From an uncultured Bacilli bacterium (GTDB lineage: Bacteria > Bacillota_I > Bacilli_A > RF39 > UBA660), in contig CANROB010000005.1 of the NCBI GenBank assembly GCA_947632115.1, positions 1-64,000 of the forward strand: DNA of 64,000 nucleotides, in the 5' to 3' direction. The notes beneath the pieces are model-generated. The model worked only from the letters and a program-made list of their open reading frames with translations, was not told where the DNA came from and searched no databases. Shown here one piece after another: positions 50,372 to 59,233 of this stretch; position 1 is the first letter of the stretch; every line of letters begins with the position of its first letter. The position numbers were made by a program, and so were the translations under genes.

Positions 50372-50966
50372 ATTCGCCAGTATATTTTATAACAACACAA
50401 CGGTTTGGTTCTTCCCCAACACTTTCGGTTGTTACATTACTATAATCACTAAGTAGTGCATGTACAATTCTTCTTTGATAAGAATTCATAGGATCTAATT
50501 TTGCATCTGTTTTTGTTTTTTGTACTTCTCTTACAATATTTTTGATTTCATACTCGAATCTTTTTACCTTCTTAGCACGGTAATTAGATGCATCCAAATT
50601 GACATGGATAGTCATTCCTGTTTTCGTTTGAAGAGCTTGCTTTAAAAGAAGTTGAATAGCATTCATGGTTCTTCCTTCTTTTCCAATTAATATTGGATTA
50701 TTATCAGATACCATAGTAACTGAAAAGATATTTTCTTCTTCTCTTACCTCAAGTTGAATATCTACGCTCATATCTTTTCCAATTTGTTTGATGAATTCTT
50801 TAATAAAATTCATAACATCTTCTTTTTTTACTACTTTCATTTTATAAGATTCTTCTGTTTCTTCTGCCTCTACAATAATATCAGAACTATAAACATCTAA
50901 ATCTTCGATACATTTTTCATAACAAGCTTCTTCATCTTGTGCTTCATAATTATAAACTTGAATCAT
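50370..50966 (-). CDS. jag: KhpB/Jag RNA-binding protein (KH-R3H)
   Basis: ILIGKEGRTMNAIQLLLKQAL (KH), DPMNSYQRRIVHALLSDYSNVTTESVGEEPNRCVVI (R3H). Confidence 0.93.
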   Translation of the reverse strand: MIQVYNYEAQDEEACYEKCIEDLDVYSSDIIVEAEETEESYKMKVVKKEDVMNFIKEFIKQIGKDMSVDIQLEVREEENIFSVTMVSDNNPILIGKEGRTMNAIQLLLKQALQTKTGMTIHVNLDASNYRAKKVKRFEYEIKNIVREVQKTKTDAKLDPMNSYQRRIVHALLSDYSNVTTESVGEEPNRCVVIKYTGE

Positions 50967-50967
50967 A

Positions 50968-51969
50968 TTACTTACTCCTTTTCACAATTAAATTTTGAAT
51001 AATTGTAAATGTGTTATTCGTTATCCAATAGAAAATAATGGCTGTTGACATCGAAAATGACATAACCGTAATGACAATATTCATAATATTCATCATTGTA
51101 TTCATTTGTTTTGCTTGATCTCCACTCATTCCTGCCCCACTATTAAGTTTAAATGAGAAGAATGTCGCTAAGAAAACAAGAATTGGTAAAATCAAATAAA
51201 GCCAATTCCCAGAAGCAATTCCTTTTGCTGGAGCCATCGCCATAGAATAACCTAATAAGCTATCTTCAAATAATACTGGTAATCTATATAATGCTTCATA
51301 GAAAGCAAAGAATAATGGAATTTGAATAAAAGCAAAGATACATCCAGAAAATGGATTAATATTATACTTTTTATAAACTAACATTGTTTCTTGTGCTTTT
51401 CGGTTGATACTATCTTGATCTTGCTTATTTTGATATTTTCTTTCTATTTTTTCAATTTCTGGTTGGGCTTTCTTTAAATTTTCTGATTGACGAGCCGTTT
51501 TTAAAGTAATAGGATACATAATTAAACGAATCAATAAAGTAACCAGGATGATAGCTAATCCATAATTTTTTAAAAACTCCCCTACTTTAATTAAAATCAA
51601 AGATAATGGTCTGACAAAAAAGGTTGTCCAAATTCCGCCATTTTTATCTCCTAGAATATTAAAAGACTTACAAGATTGCATTTTCTCAACGTCGACTATT
51701 TCACTTACTTTTTTCTCATAATCTTTTTTACTAATATCCCCATCATCTAATTGTTTTTTATATGCCTTTTCTAAATTTTCTTTGTTTTCCTTATATAATT
51801 TTAAGATATCTTCATCGGTTGGTGCACATAAAACATTGGATGGCAATTGTTGTCCTGTCTCACTATTGATAACTACTTTTCCATCTGGACCTTTTAATTG
51901 CTTCGTACATCCAGTTAAACAAAGTACCATGATGAGCAACAAAGGTAAAAGGATTTTCTTCTTTTGCAT
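50968..51969 (-). CDS. yidC: Membrane protein insertase YidC/SpoIIIJ
   Basis: Lipobox CLTGC; NYGLAIILVTLLIRLIMYPITLKTARQSENLKKAQPEIEKIERKYQNK. Confidence 0.95.
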   Translation of the reverse strand: MQKKKILLPLLLIMVLCLTGCTKQLKGPDGKVVINSETGQQLPSNVLCAPTDEDILKLYKENKENLEKAYKKQLDDGDISKKDYEKKVSEIVDVEKMQSCKSFNILGDKNGGIWTTFFVRPLSLILIKVGEFLKNYGLAIILVTLLIRLIMYPITLKTARQSENLKKAQPEIEKIERKYQNKQDQDSINRKAQETMLVYKKYNINPFSGCIFAFIQIPLFFAFYEALYRLPVLFEDSLLGYSMAMAPAKGIASGNWLYLILPILVFLATFFSFKLNSGAGMSGDQAKQMNTMMNIMNIVITVMSFSMSTAIIFYWITNNTFTIIQNLIVKRSK

Positions 51970-51978
51970 TTTTTCCTC

Positions 51979-52308
51979 CTAACGGTATACATTTAAATTG
52001 TTTAGGGCCTCTAACAAATTATCCCGCATTTCTGAATAATTACGCATTAGAATTCCCTTGCCTAATATTATAATACAATTAAAGTTTTTTTGATAGTCTT
52101 TTTCTTGTAGAATAGAACGGATTTGCCTTTTTAATTTATTCCGAGTGACGGCATTTCCTAATTTCTTACTAACAGAGATTCCAAAATGGTATTCCCCTAC
52201 TTCCGTTCTTTCTATATAAATAATATAATCTTTGTATTTATATGGTTGATTATGATGAATAATTCGTTGAAAATCACGATTATTTTTGACAATATTTTTT
52301 TTCTTCAT
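51979..52308 (-). CDS. rnpA: Ribonuclease P protein component
   Basis: FGISVSKKLGNAVTRNKLKRQIRSIL. Confidence 0.95.
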   Translation of the reverse strand: MKKKNIVKNNRDFQRIIHHNQPYKYKDYIIYIERTEVGEYHFGISVSKKLGNAVTRNKLKRQIRSILQEKDYQKNFNCIIILGKGILMRNYSEMRDNLLEALNNLNVYR

Positions 52309-52329
52309 ATTTTCCCGTCCCTCAATAAG

Positions 52330-52353
52330 AAAAAAACCACTGACGAACAGTGG
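52330..52353 (-). terminator. Terminator-like hairpin between rpmH and rnpA
   Basis: CCACTG-TTCGT-CAGTGG-TTTTTTT on the minus strand. Confidence 0.75.
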
Positions 52354-52357
52354 ATAT

Positions 52358-52480
52358 TTAATGAGATAATACTTTGCGCCCTTTTTTTCTTCTATTATTT
52401 ATAATTTTAGTTTCCATACGAGCGAAAAAACCCATTTTTTTACTTCTTCTATGATTATTTGGTTGATAAGTTCTTTTCAT
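52358..52480 (-). CDS. rpmH: 50S ribosomal protein L34 (40 aa; absent from ORF track)
   Basis: Manual translation: [40 protein letters not shown]. Confidence 0.95.
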   Translation of the reverse strand: MKRTYQPNNHRRSKKMGFFARMETKIINNRRKKGRKVLSH

Positions 52481-52599
52481 TTTTCACACCTCCGATTATT
52501 CTATTTCCCTGCTTGCTTTTTCAATTATATAGATTTTTTTTCTATTTGTCAAACCTTTTCTTCTCAATAGTTAGGAAAATCAAAAAATAAAATAAGAAT

Positions 52600-52876
52600 A
52601 AAAATAAAGTTATGCACATTTTTTTCTAGTTAAAAATTCTATTTAAAGTCCACTTATGCACACTTATGCACAAAATTGTGCACAAATTATATACCGAATG
52701 CATGTTTTTGTCTATAATAAAGTCACAAAAATGTGCATAACTATGTTTTAAGAAGAAAAATAAAATAGGGGAGATGTTGATAAAAAAGAAACTTTAAATT
52801 TTATGCACATTTTCTTTTTTTTTTATGTCAAATAGTGTAGAATATAGGTAGAAATGGTTAAGAGTGGGGTGATTGC
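52600..52876. other. oriC: oriC, upstream DnaA-box cluster (variant TTATGCACA boxes)
   Basis: TTATGCACA at 52610, 52654, 52664, 52801 (+) and 52732-52740 (-); palindromic TTGTGCACAA at 52676; lies between rpmH and dnaA at the strand switch. Confidence 0.88.
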
Positions 52877-54229
52877 ATGGATTTAGAAAGCATTTGGAAC
52901 AATTTTTTAGAAAAAATCAAAAACCAACTCAATGATATTTCCTATGAAACCTGGTTTTCGGAAACTACTTTATTTTCCTTGGATAATGGGATAGCAAAAA
53001 TATTAGTACCTTCTCATGTTCATAAGAAGAATCTAAAGGAACATTATATTGATTTAATTGAAGAAATATTTACAGAAGTAACCGGGACAAATTGGAAATA
53101 TGAATTTTATCTAGAAGAAGAATTAGAAAATGAAGTAATTGTGAATACAGATGAAATAGGAATACCTTCTAATACCTTTGAAAGTAACCTAGATAGTAAA
53201 TATCGGTTTGATAACTTTGTAATAGGAAATAGTAACAAATTTGCAGCTACCTCTGCATTAGCGGTTGCAGAACAGCCTGGAAATATGTATAATCCACTCT
53301 TTATTTATGGATCAAGTGGGCTAGGGAAGACACACTTGATGCATGCTATTGGAAACTATATAACGGAAAATAATAAAAAAATGAAAGTTTTATACATTCC
53401 TTGTGATAAATTTGTTTCTGACTTTGTAGAAATCTGTAGAAAAAGTGCAAATGAAAATAACATGGAATCTATCAAACAATTTAAAAATAAATATCGGGAA
53501 ATTGATGTTCTTATTATTGATGATATTCATAATTTAGTAGGGGCAACAAGTGCTCAACAAGAATTTTTTAATACATTTAATGAGCTATATAATAATAAGA
53601 AACAAATTATTATATCTTCTGATAGATCACCTGAGGATATCAAAAAACTAGAAGAACGTCTCAAAACTAGATTTAATTGGGGCCTTCAAATTGATATTTT
53701 ACCTCCAGAATTTGAACTTCGCATGAATATTATTAATAAGAAAATAGAAATGCAAAATTTAGAAAACAAATTTCCGGAGGAAGTAAAAGAATATATTGCC
53801 AGTAATTGTGTAGGGGATATACGGAAACTTGAAGGAGCTATTACCAGAGTTTATGCTTATGCAACGATTATGAATGGATCAGATATTACTTTAGATTTAG
53901 CGATTGAAGCCTTAAAAGATTTTTTTGTTCAAACAATTGTTGCTAAAAATAAAATTGATCAAGTCATTCAACTGGTTAGTGAAAACTATAATATTAGTGC
54001 AGAAGACTTAAAAAGTAAGAAAAAAACAAATAATATAGCTATTCCAAGACAAATTGCTATGTATATCTGTAGAGTTTACCTAGAAGAAAACCTAACCAAA
54101 ATAGGAATTGAATTTGGTGGAAAAAATCATACCACTGTTATGCACGCTGTTGATAAAATCAAAAAAGAAATCTTAAAAGACGAAGCCCTTAACAACGAAA
54201 TTCAAAAAATTATCAACAGAATTCATTAA
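52877..54229 (+). CDS. dnaA: Chromosomal replication initiator DnaA
   Basis: YNPLFIYGSSGLGKTHLMHAIGNYI, VLIIDDIHNL, FGGKNHTTVMHAVDKI. Confidence 0.98.
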   Translation: MDLESIWNNFLEKIKNQLNDISYETWFSETTLFSLDNGIAKILVPSHVHKKNLKEHYIDLIEEIFTEVTGTNWKYEFYLEEELENEVIVNTDEIGIPSNTFESNLDSKYRFDNFVIGNSNKFAATSALAVAEQPGNMYNPLFIYGSSGLGKTHLMHAIGNYITENNKKMKVLYIPCDKFVSDFVEICRKSANENNMESIKQFKNKYREIDVLIIDDIHNLVGATSAQQEFFNTFNELYNNKKQIIISSDRSPEDIKKLEERLKTRFNWGLQIDILPPEFELRMNIINKKIEMQNLENKFPEEVKEYIASNCVGDIRKLEGAITRVYAYATIMNGSDITLDLAIEALKDFFVQTIVAKNKIDQVIQLVSENYNISAEDLKSKKKTNNIAIPRQIAMYICRVYLEENLTKIGIEFGGKNHTTVMHAVDKIKKEILKDEALNNEIQKIINRIH

Positions 54230-54233
54230 AAAA

Positions 54234-54360
54234 TGTTCATAAAATGTTCATAAGAAAAAATTATGCACACTGAATTTTTCCTTATAAATAAAGAATAAAA
54301 GGAGTTATGCACAGAAATGCACACCTATAATAAAAATAATATTATTTAGAATAAGAAAAG
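54234..54360. other. oriC: oriC, dnaA-dnaN intergenic box cluster and AT-rich candidate DUE
   Basis: TGTTCATAA x2 (54234, 54245), TTATGCACA at 54261 and 54305, then CCTATAATAAAAATAATATTATTTAGAATAAG. Confidence 0.75.
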
Positions 54361-54368
54361 AGGTACTT

Positions 54369-55490
54369 ATGAAACTAAAAATCAAACAAAAAATTTTAAT
54401 GGAACATTTAAACTATGTTATTAAAGGAATATCTTCTAAAAATTTAATTCCCATCTTAAACTGTATTAAATTTGATTTAAAAAAAGAAGGTTTATACCTA
54501 ATGAGTACAGATAATGAAATAGCAATAAAAACTTTTATTGATGCAAAGGATATCGAAGAGATAGAGGAAAAAGGGGATATTGTTGTTTCTGGTAAATATA
54601 TATATGAAATAATTAAAAAACTATCTAATGAAGTTATTAACTTAGAAGAAATCATGTCTTCTCAACTTTTGATAACCACTGCACAATCCTCATTTAAATT
54701 AAATTGTAATAATGCATCAGAATTTCCTAATTTAGATTTAGAGTTTAGTAAAACACCAATTGTTATTAATCAACAATCTTTTAGGACAACCATTAATCAA
54801 ACGATTTTTGCAACATCTACCCAAGAATCCCGTCCAGTTCTTACCGGAATTAATTTTAAAATATCTGATAATAAACTAGAATGTACGGCTACGGATTCTT
54901 ATCGTTTAGCAAGAAAAGAAATTGAACTAGGAAAGAAAGTAGATCAAGAAATTAATATAATTGTTCCTGCTAAGAATTTATTAGAAGTAATTCGTCTTTT
55001 AAACAATGACGAGGATACTCTAGAACTTCATATTTTCAACAATAAAATCATTTTTTATTTTGGTTCTCTTATTATTATGTCTCGATTAATTAATGGTAGT
55101 TATCCAGATACCAATAAATTAATTCCTGAAGAATTTTTAACTTGTATCAAGGTTAATTTAAATAATTTCTTTAATTCTATTGATAGAGCGTCTCTTCTTA
55201 CGAATGAAGAAGAAAAAAATATCATTAAATTAGAGAGTAAAGGGGATTATTTACTTATTTCTTCTAATATTCCAGAAATTGGAAATGTAGAAGAAAAAGT
55301 AGAATTGAAAGACAAAATTGAAGAGAATGTAAAAATTGCTTTTAGTTCTAAATATATGATGGATGCGATTAAAGTATTTGATAGTGAAGAAATTGAAATA
55401 AAATATAATGGAGAAATTAAACCTATCATCATTACAGATGGAGAAACTGATAATTTGCTTCAGTTAATATTACCAATTCGGACATATTGA
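54369..55490 (+). CDS. dnaN: DNA polymerase III beta sliding clamp
   Basis: MKLKIKQKILMEHLNYVIKGISSKNLIPILNCIKFDL; QESRPVLTGINFKI; ATDSYRLA; C-terminal QLILPIRTY. Confidence 0.97.
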   Translation: MKLKIKQKILMEHLNYVIKGISSKNLIPILNCIKFDLKKEGLYLMSTDNEIAIKTFIDAKDIEEIEEKGDIVVSGKYIYEIIKKLSNEVINLEEIMSSQLLITTAQSSFKLNCNNASEFPNLDLEFSKTPIVINQQSFRTTINQTIFATSTQESRPVLTGINFKISDNKLECTATDSYRLARKEIELGKKVDQEINIIVPAKNLLEVIRLLNNDEDTLELHIFNNKIIFYFGSLIIMSRLINGSYPDTNKLIPEEFLTCIKVNLNNFFNSIDRASLLTNEEEKNIIKLESKGDYLLISSNIPEIGNVEEKVELKDKIEENVKIAFSSKYMMDAIKVFDSEEIEIKYNGEIKPIIITDGETDNLLQLILPIRTY

Positions 55491-55512
55491 TCAAAATATG
55501 TCTTTTTTTTAT
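55480..55512 (+). terminator. dnaN terminator
   Basis: GACATATT-gatca-AAATATGTC-TTTTTTTT. Confidence 0.75.
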
Positions 55513-55598
55513 ACCGCTCCGACAAAATTCATCAAAATTCGACTAGGACAAGCTATATAAGAGAATTATTCATTTTTTGAATTAGGGGGAGGTGTGCA

Positions 55599-56054
55599 GT
55601 GCAAGAAGAATATGAAATTAATTCTTCTACGTTAGCTATTATTCCTATCAGCCCAGAATGTTCTAAAATTTATGAAGAGGAAGCAGAATATGTTGTCCAC
55701 AAGAATGTGCATAAAATTATTGACTACAATTGTAAATTTTATGGTAGCAGTTATCGGGGAAGATGTGAGGGTACAAAATATCTAACAGGGATAAAATCTA
55801 AATTTCCTATTGTTATCGAAGAGAGTAGAAATATGATTTTTTTTCCAACCAATTCGAATCGTAATGCAGAAAATATCTGGATAAATTTAAATAAGATTAA
55901 AAATTATGAAAAGAATTATTATGGTACGACGATTTGTTTTGAAAATGAGAAGAAAATCGATGTTCCAGCGTCTTTTTATTCCATTGATAATCAATATTAC
56001 CGTGCTAGTATGTTGAAGATGAAATTATATGATAGAAAATTTGCAAAAAAATAG
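55599..56054 (+). CDS. comK: ComK-like competence transcription factor
   Basis: GTG start with SD AGGGGGAGG. STLAIIPI...IDYNCKFYGSSYRGRCEGTKYLTGIKSKFPIVIEESRNMIFFPTNS...WINLNKIKNYE...DVPASFYSIDNQYYRASMLK follows the ComK pattern (CRFFGSSYAGRK..T..., PPIMVDPSNQIFLFPT, W..., NQVYRTAWL). Confidence 0.88.
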   Translation: MQEEYEINSSTLAIIPISPECSKIYEEEAEYVVHKNVHKIIDYNCKFYGSSYRGRCEGTKYLTGIKSKFPIVIEESRNMIFFPTNSNRNAENIWINLNKIKNYEKNYYGTTICFENEKKIDVPASFYSIDNQYYRASMLKMKLYDRKFAKK

Positions 56055-56073
56055 ACAAAAAGTCTATTTTTTC
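56046..56073 (+). terminator. Terminator after the comK-like gene
   Basis: AAATAGAC-aaaaa-GTCTATTTTTTC. Confidence 0.7.
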
Positions 56074-56180
56074 TTTTTTATGGACATAATTTATGGTATA
56101 ATATCTTATGTGTATAGGAGTATGGGTTGAGGGTATTTTTTTCAAAATGAGCCATTAAATGCAAAAAAAGAGGTATTCGC

Positions 56181-57311
56181 ATGATTTTAAAAAAAATTGA
56201 ACTACGAAATTTTCGCAATTATGAAAAATTATCGGCCCGTTTTTATAAGGGAATTAATATTATCTATGGAGATAATGCCCAAGGCAAGACCAATTTATTA
56301 GAAAGTATTTATGTTTTAGGACTTACAAAGTCTCATCGTTCTTTTATTGATAATCATTTAATTCAAAAAGAAAAAGAAGCTCTTTCTATTCAAGGAATCA
56401 TTAATAGGGGAGTTATTGATAACAAACTGGAGATAACAATTGATAATCATAATAAATATTTTAAAATAGATGATAAATCTATCAAAAAGGTAAGTGATTA
56501 TATCTCTCAAATGAATATAATCATTTTTTATCCCGATGATTTAGAAATCTTAAAGGGATCCCCACAAATTCGAAGAAAATACTTGAATGTGGAATTATCT
56601 CAACTTTATAATAGTTATTATGTAGTTTTTAATGATTATCATAAACTTTTAAAAATTCGAAATGATTATTTAAAAAAAATGTCAAAAGGAAAGAATGTGG
56701 ATAAAAATTATTTTGATATCGTCACTTCTTACCTTATTGATAAAGCTATTATTATTTATCAGATGAGATATAAGTATATTGAAAAAATAAATACTTATTG
56801 TGAATCTATTTATCAAGATATTATGGGATTAGATGGTTTTCATGTCCAATATGTTCCTAATGTAGAAATAAAAGATATTAAAGATCCAGATTTAAAAGAA
56901 AAATTAAAACATCAATTTGATGAGAAATTGGAATACGATCAAAAATTATCGATGACAACATTAGGTCCCCATAAAGATGATTTAGAATTTTTAGTTCATG
57001 AAAAAAATTTAAAATCGTATGGCTCTCAGGGACAACAAAGAATCGCTGTTTTAGCTTTAAAATTAGCCGAAATACCCATTTTTAAAAAATATAAAGATAC
57101 AACTCCTATTTTATTGTTAGATGATGTTTTTAGTGAACTTTCTGATGATAAGAAAAATAATTTGATGAAGTATATCAGTAAGGATATTCAAACCATTATT
57201 ACCACAACAGAGTTAACAAATTTAGATCCAAAACTAATTAAAAAATCAAAGTTATTTAAGATAGAAAGCGGAAAGTTAATCAAAATCAAAGAGGTGAAAG
57301 AAAATGAATGA
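56181..57311 (+). CDS. recF: DNA replication and repair protein RecF
   Basis: [52 protein letters not shown]. Confidence 0.97.
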   Translation: MILKKIELRNFRNYEKLSARFYKGINIIYGDNAQGKTNLLESIYVLGLTKSHRSFIDNHLIQKEKEALSIQGIINRGVIDNKLEITIDNHNKYFKIDDKSIKKVSDYISQMNIIIFYPDDLEILKGSPQIRRKYLNVELSQLYNSYYVVFNDYHKLLKIRNDYLKKMSKGKNVDKNYFDIVTSYLIDKAIIIYQMRYKYIEKINTYCESIYQDIMGLDGFHVQYVPNVEIKDIKDPDLKEKLKHQFDEKLEYDQKLSMTTLGPHKDDLEFLVHEKNLKSYGSQGQQRIAVLALKLAEIPIFKKYKDTTPILLLDDVFSELSDDKKNNLMKYISKDIQTIITTTELTNLDPKLIKKSKLFKIESGKLIKIKEVKENE

Positions 57312-59223
57312 ACATTATGATGCTTCGGATATTCAAGTCTTAGAAGGACTAGAAGCGGTAAGAAAAAGACCTGGTATGTATATTGGAACAACAGATGTAA
57401 AAGGATTACATCATCTTGTTTGGGAAATCGTTGATAACGCTATAGATGAATCTTTAGCAGGTTACTGCAATAATATAGAGGTTATTATTAATAAAGATAA
57501 CTCTGTAACGGTAAAAGATGATGGTCGTGGTGTTCCAGTTGATATTCACCCAAAAACGAAAATATCAACAGTAGAAACAGTTTATACGGTATTACATGCT
57601 GGTGGTAAATTTGGTGGTGGAGGATATAAAGTATCTGGTGGACTCCATGGAGTAGGTGCTTCTGTTGTAAATGCTTTATCTAAATGGCTAGAAGTAAAAG
57701 TATATAAAGATGGAAAGATTCACTTTATTCGTTTTGAAAATGGGGGACATACAGTAGCTCCTCTTCGTGTAATAGGAGAGTGTGATAATAATCGAACTGG
57801 TACAGTAGTAACTTTTAAGCCAGATCCAGAAATTTTTGATACGGATATTTTTGATTATAATACCTTAATGGTTCGTATTCGTGAACTTGCTTTCTTAAAT
57901 AGAGGTTTAAAAATTACGATTCGTGATGATAGAGACGATGAAGATACGACAGGAGAAACCTTCATATATGAGGGTGGAATCTCTGAATATGTCAAATTCA
58001 TTAATCAAGGAAAAACACCAATTCATGAAGATGTTATCCACTTACAAGGCGAAGAAGATAATGTTTTCTTTGAAGTAGCCATGCAATATAATACAGGCTA
58101 TAATGATAACATTTATTCCTTTGTAAATAATATTAATACTCATGATGGAGGAACACATGAAGAGGGAGTTCGAAGAGCTCTTACTAGAGTTATTAATAAC
58201 TATGCTAGAAAAGCCGGTATTTTAAAGGAAAAAGATGAATCATTAACAGGCGATGATGTTAAAGAAGGACTTACGATGATTGTTTCTTGTAAACATCCTA
58301 ATCCTCAATTTGAAGGACAAACAAAAGGTCGTTTAGGAAACTCGGAAGTAAGAAAATTAGCTGATAACGTCTTCTCTGAAGGATTTGAAAAATTCTTATT
58401 AGAAAATCCAGATGAAGCAAGGGCTATTGTAGAAAAATCAATGCTTGCCTGTAGAGCGCGTAATGCTGCTAAAAAAGCAAGAGAAATCACTCGTAAAAGT
58501 GATCTTGCAATGACTAATTTCTTTGGTAAATTATCTGATTGCAAGAGTAAAGACCCTAAAGTATCTGAAATCTTTATTGTCGAGGGAGATTCAGCTGGTG
58601 GTTCTGCTAAAAAGGGAAGAGACTCTATGACGCAAGCTATTCTTCCTTTAAGAGGAAAGATTTTGAATGTAGAAAAGAATCGTCTTGATAGAGCCCTTGG
58701 AAACGAGGAAATTAGAACGATTATTACCGCTTTTGGTACGGGAATAGGGGAAGAATTCAATCTTTCTAAATTACGGTATGATAAAATCATTATCATGACC
58801 GATGCCGATGTCGATGGTTCCCATATCCGTGTTCTTCTACTTACGTTATTTTATCGGTTTTTTAGACCTATTGTAGAGGAAGGACATGTTTATGCTGCTC
58901 AACCACCATTATTCCGTATTATGCATGGAAAAACTAGAAAATATGTACTTAATGAGGAAGAAAAAGAAAAATATTTGATGAGTCTTCCTGAGAACGTACG
59001 TTCGCGTGCTGAAATTGCTCGAATGAAAGGATTAGGAGAGATGGATGCCGATGAATTAAATGAAACAACCATGGATATTGAAAAACGTACTTTAAGAAAA
59101 ATAACGGTAGATGATTGTATGGCTGCTGATGCTGTATTCGCCAAATTAATGGGTGATGAAGTAGAGCCAAGAAGAAAATTTATTGAAGAAAATGCTGGTT
59201 ATGTACAGAATCTAGATATTTAG
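57304..59223 (+). CDS. gyrB: DNA gyrase subunit B
   Basis: [63 protein letters not shown]; overlaps the recF end. Confidence 0.98.
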   Translation: MNEHYDASDIQVLEGLEAVRKRPGMYIGTTDVKGLHHLVWEIVDNAIDESLAGYCNNIEVIINKDNSVTVKDDGRGVPVDIHPKTKISTVETVYTVLHAGGKFGGGGYKVSGGLHGVGASVVNALSKWLEVKVYKDGKIHFIRFENGGHTVAPLRVIGECDNNRTGTVVTFKPDPEIFDTDIFDYNTLMVRIRELAFLNRGLKITIRDDRDDEDTTGETFIYEGGISEYVKFINQGKTPIHEDVIHLQGEEDNVFFEVAMQYNTGYNDNIYSFVNNINTHDGGTHEEGVRRALTRVINNYARKAGILKEKDESLTGDDVKEGLTMIVSCKHPNPQFEGQTKGRLGNSEVRKLADNVFSEGFEKFLLENPDEARAIVEKSMLACRARNAAKKAREITRKSDLAMTNFFGKLSDCKSKDPKVSEIFIVEGDSAGGSAKKGRDSMTQAILPLRGKILNVEKNRLDRALGNEEIRTIITAFGTGIGEEFNLSKLRYDKIIIMTDADVDGSHIRVLLLTLFYRFFRPIVEEGHVYAAQPPLFRIMHGKTRKYVLNEEEKEKYLMSLPENVRSRAEIARMKGLGEMDADELNETTMDIEKRTLRKITVDDCMAADAVFAKLMGDEVEPRRKFIEENAGYVQNLDI

Positions 59224-59233
59224 GAGGTGAAGC

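Noticed and set aside
58305-59170. Minus-strand ORFs inside gyrB (58305..58796, 58899..59144, 58949..59170)
   Set aside because: Shadow ORFs opposite a strongly conserved gene.
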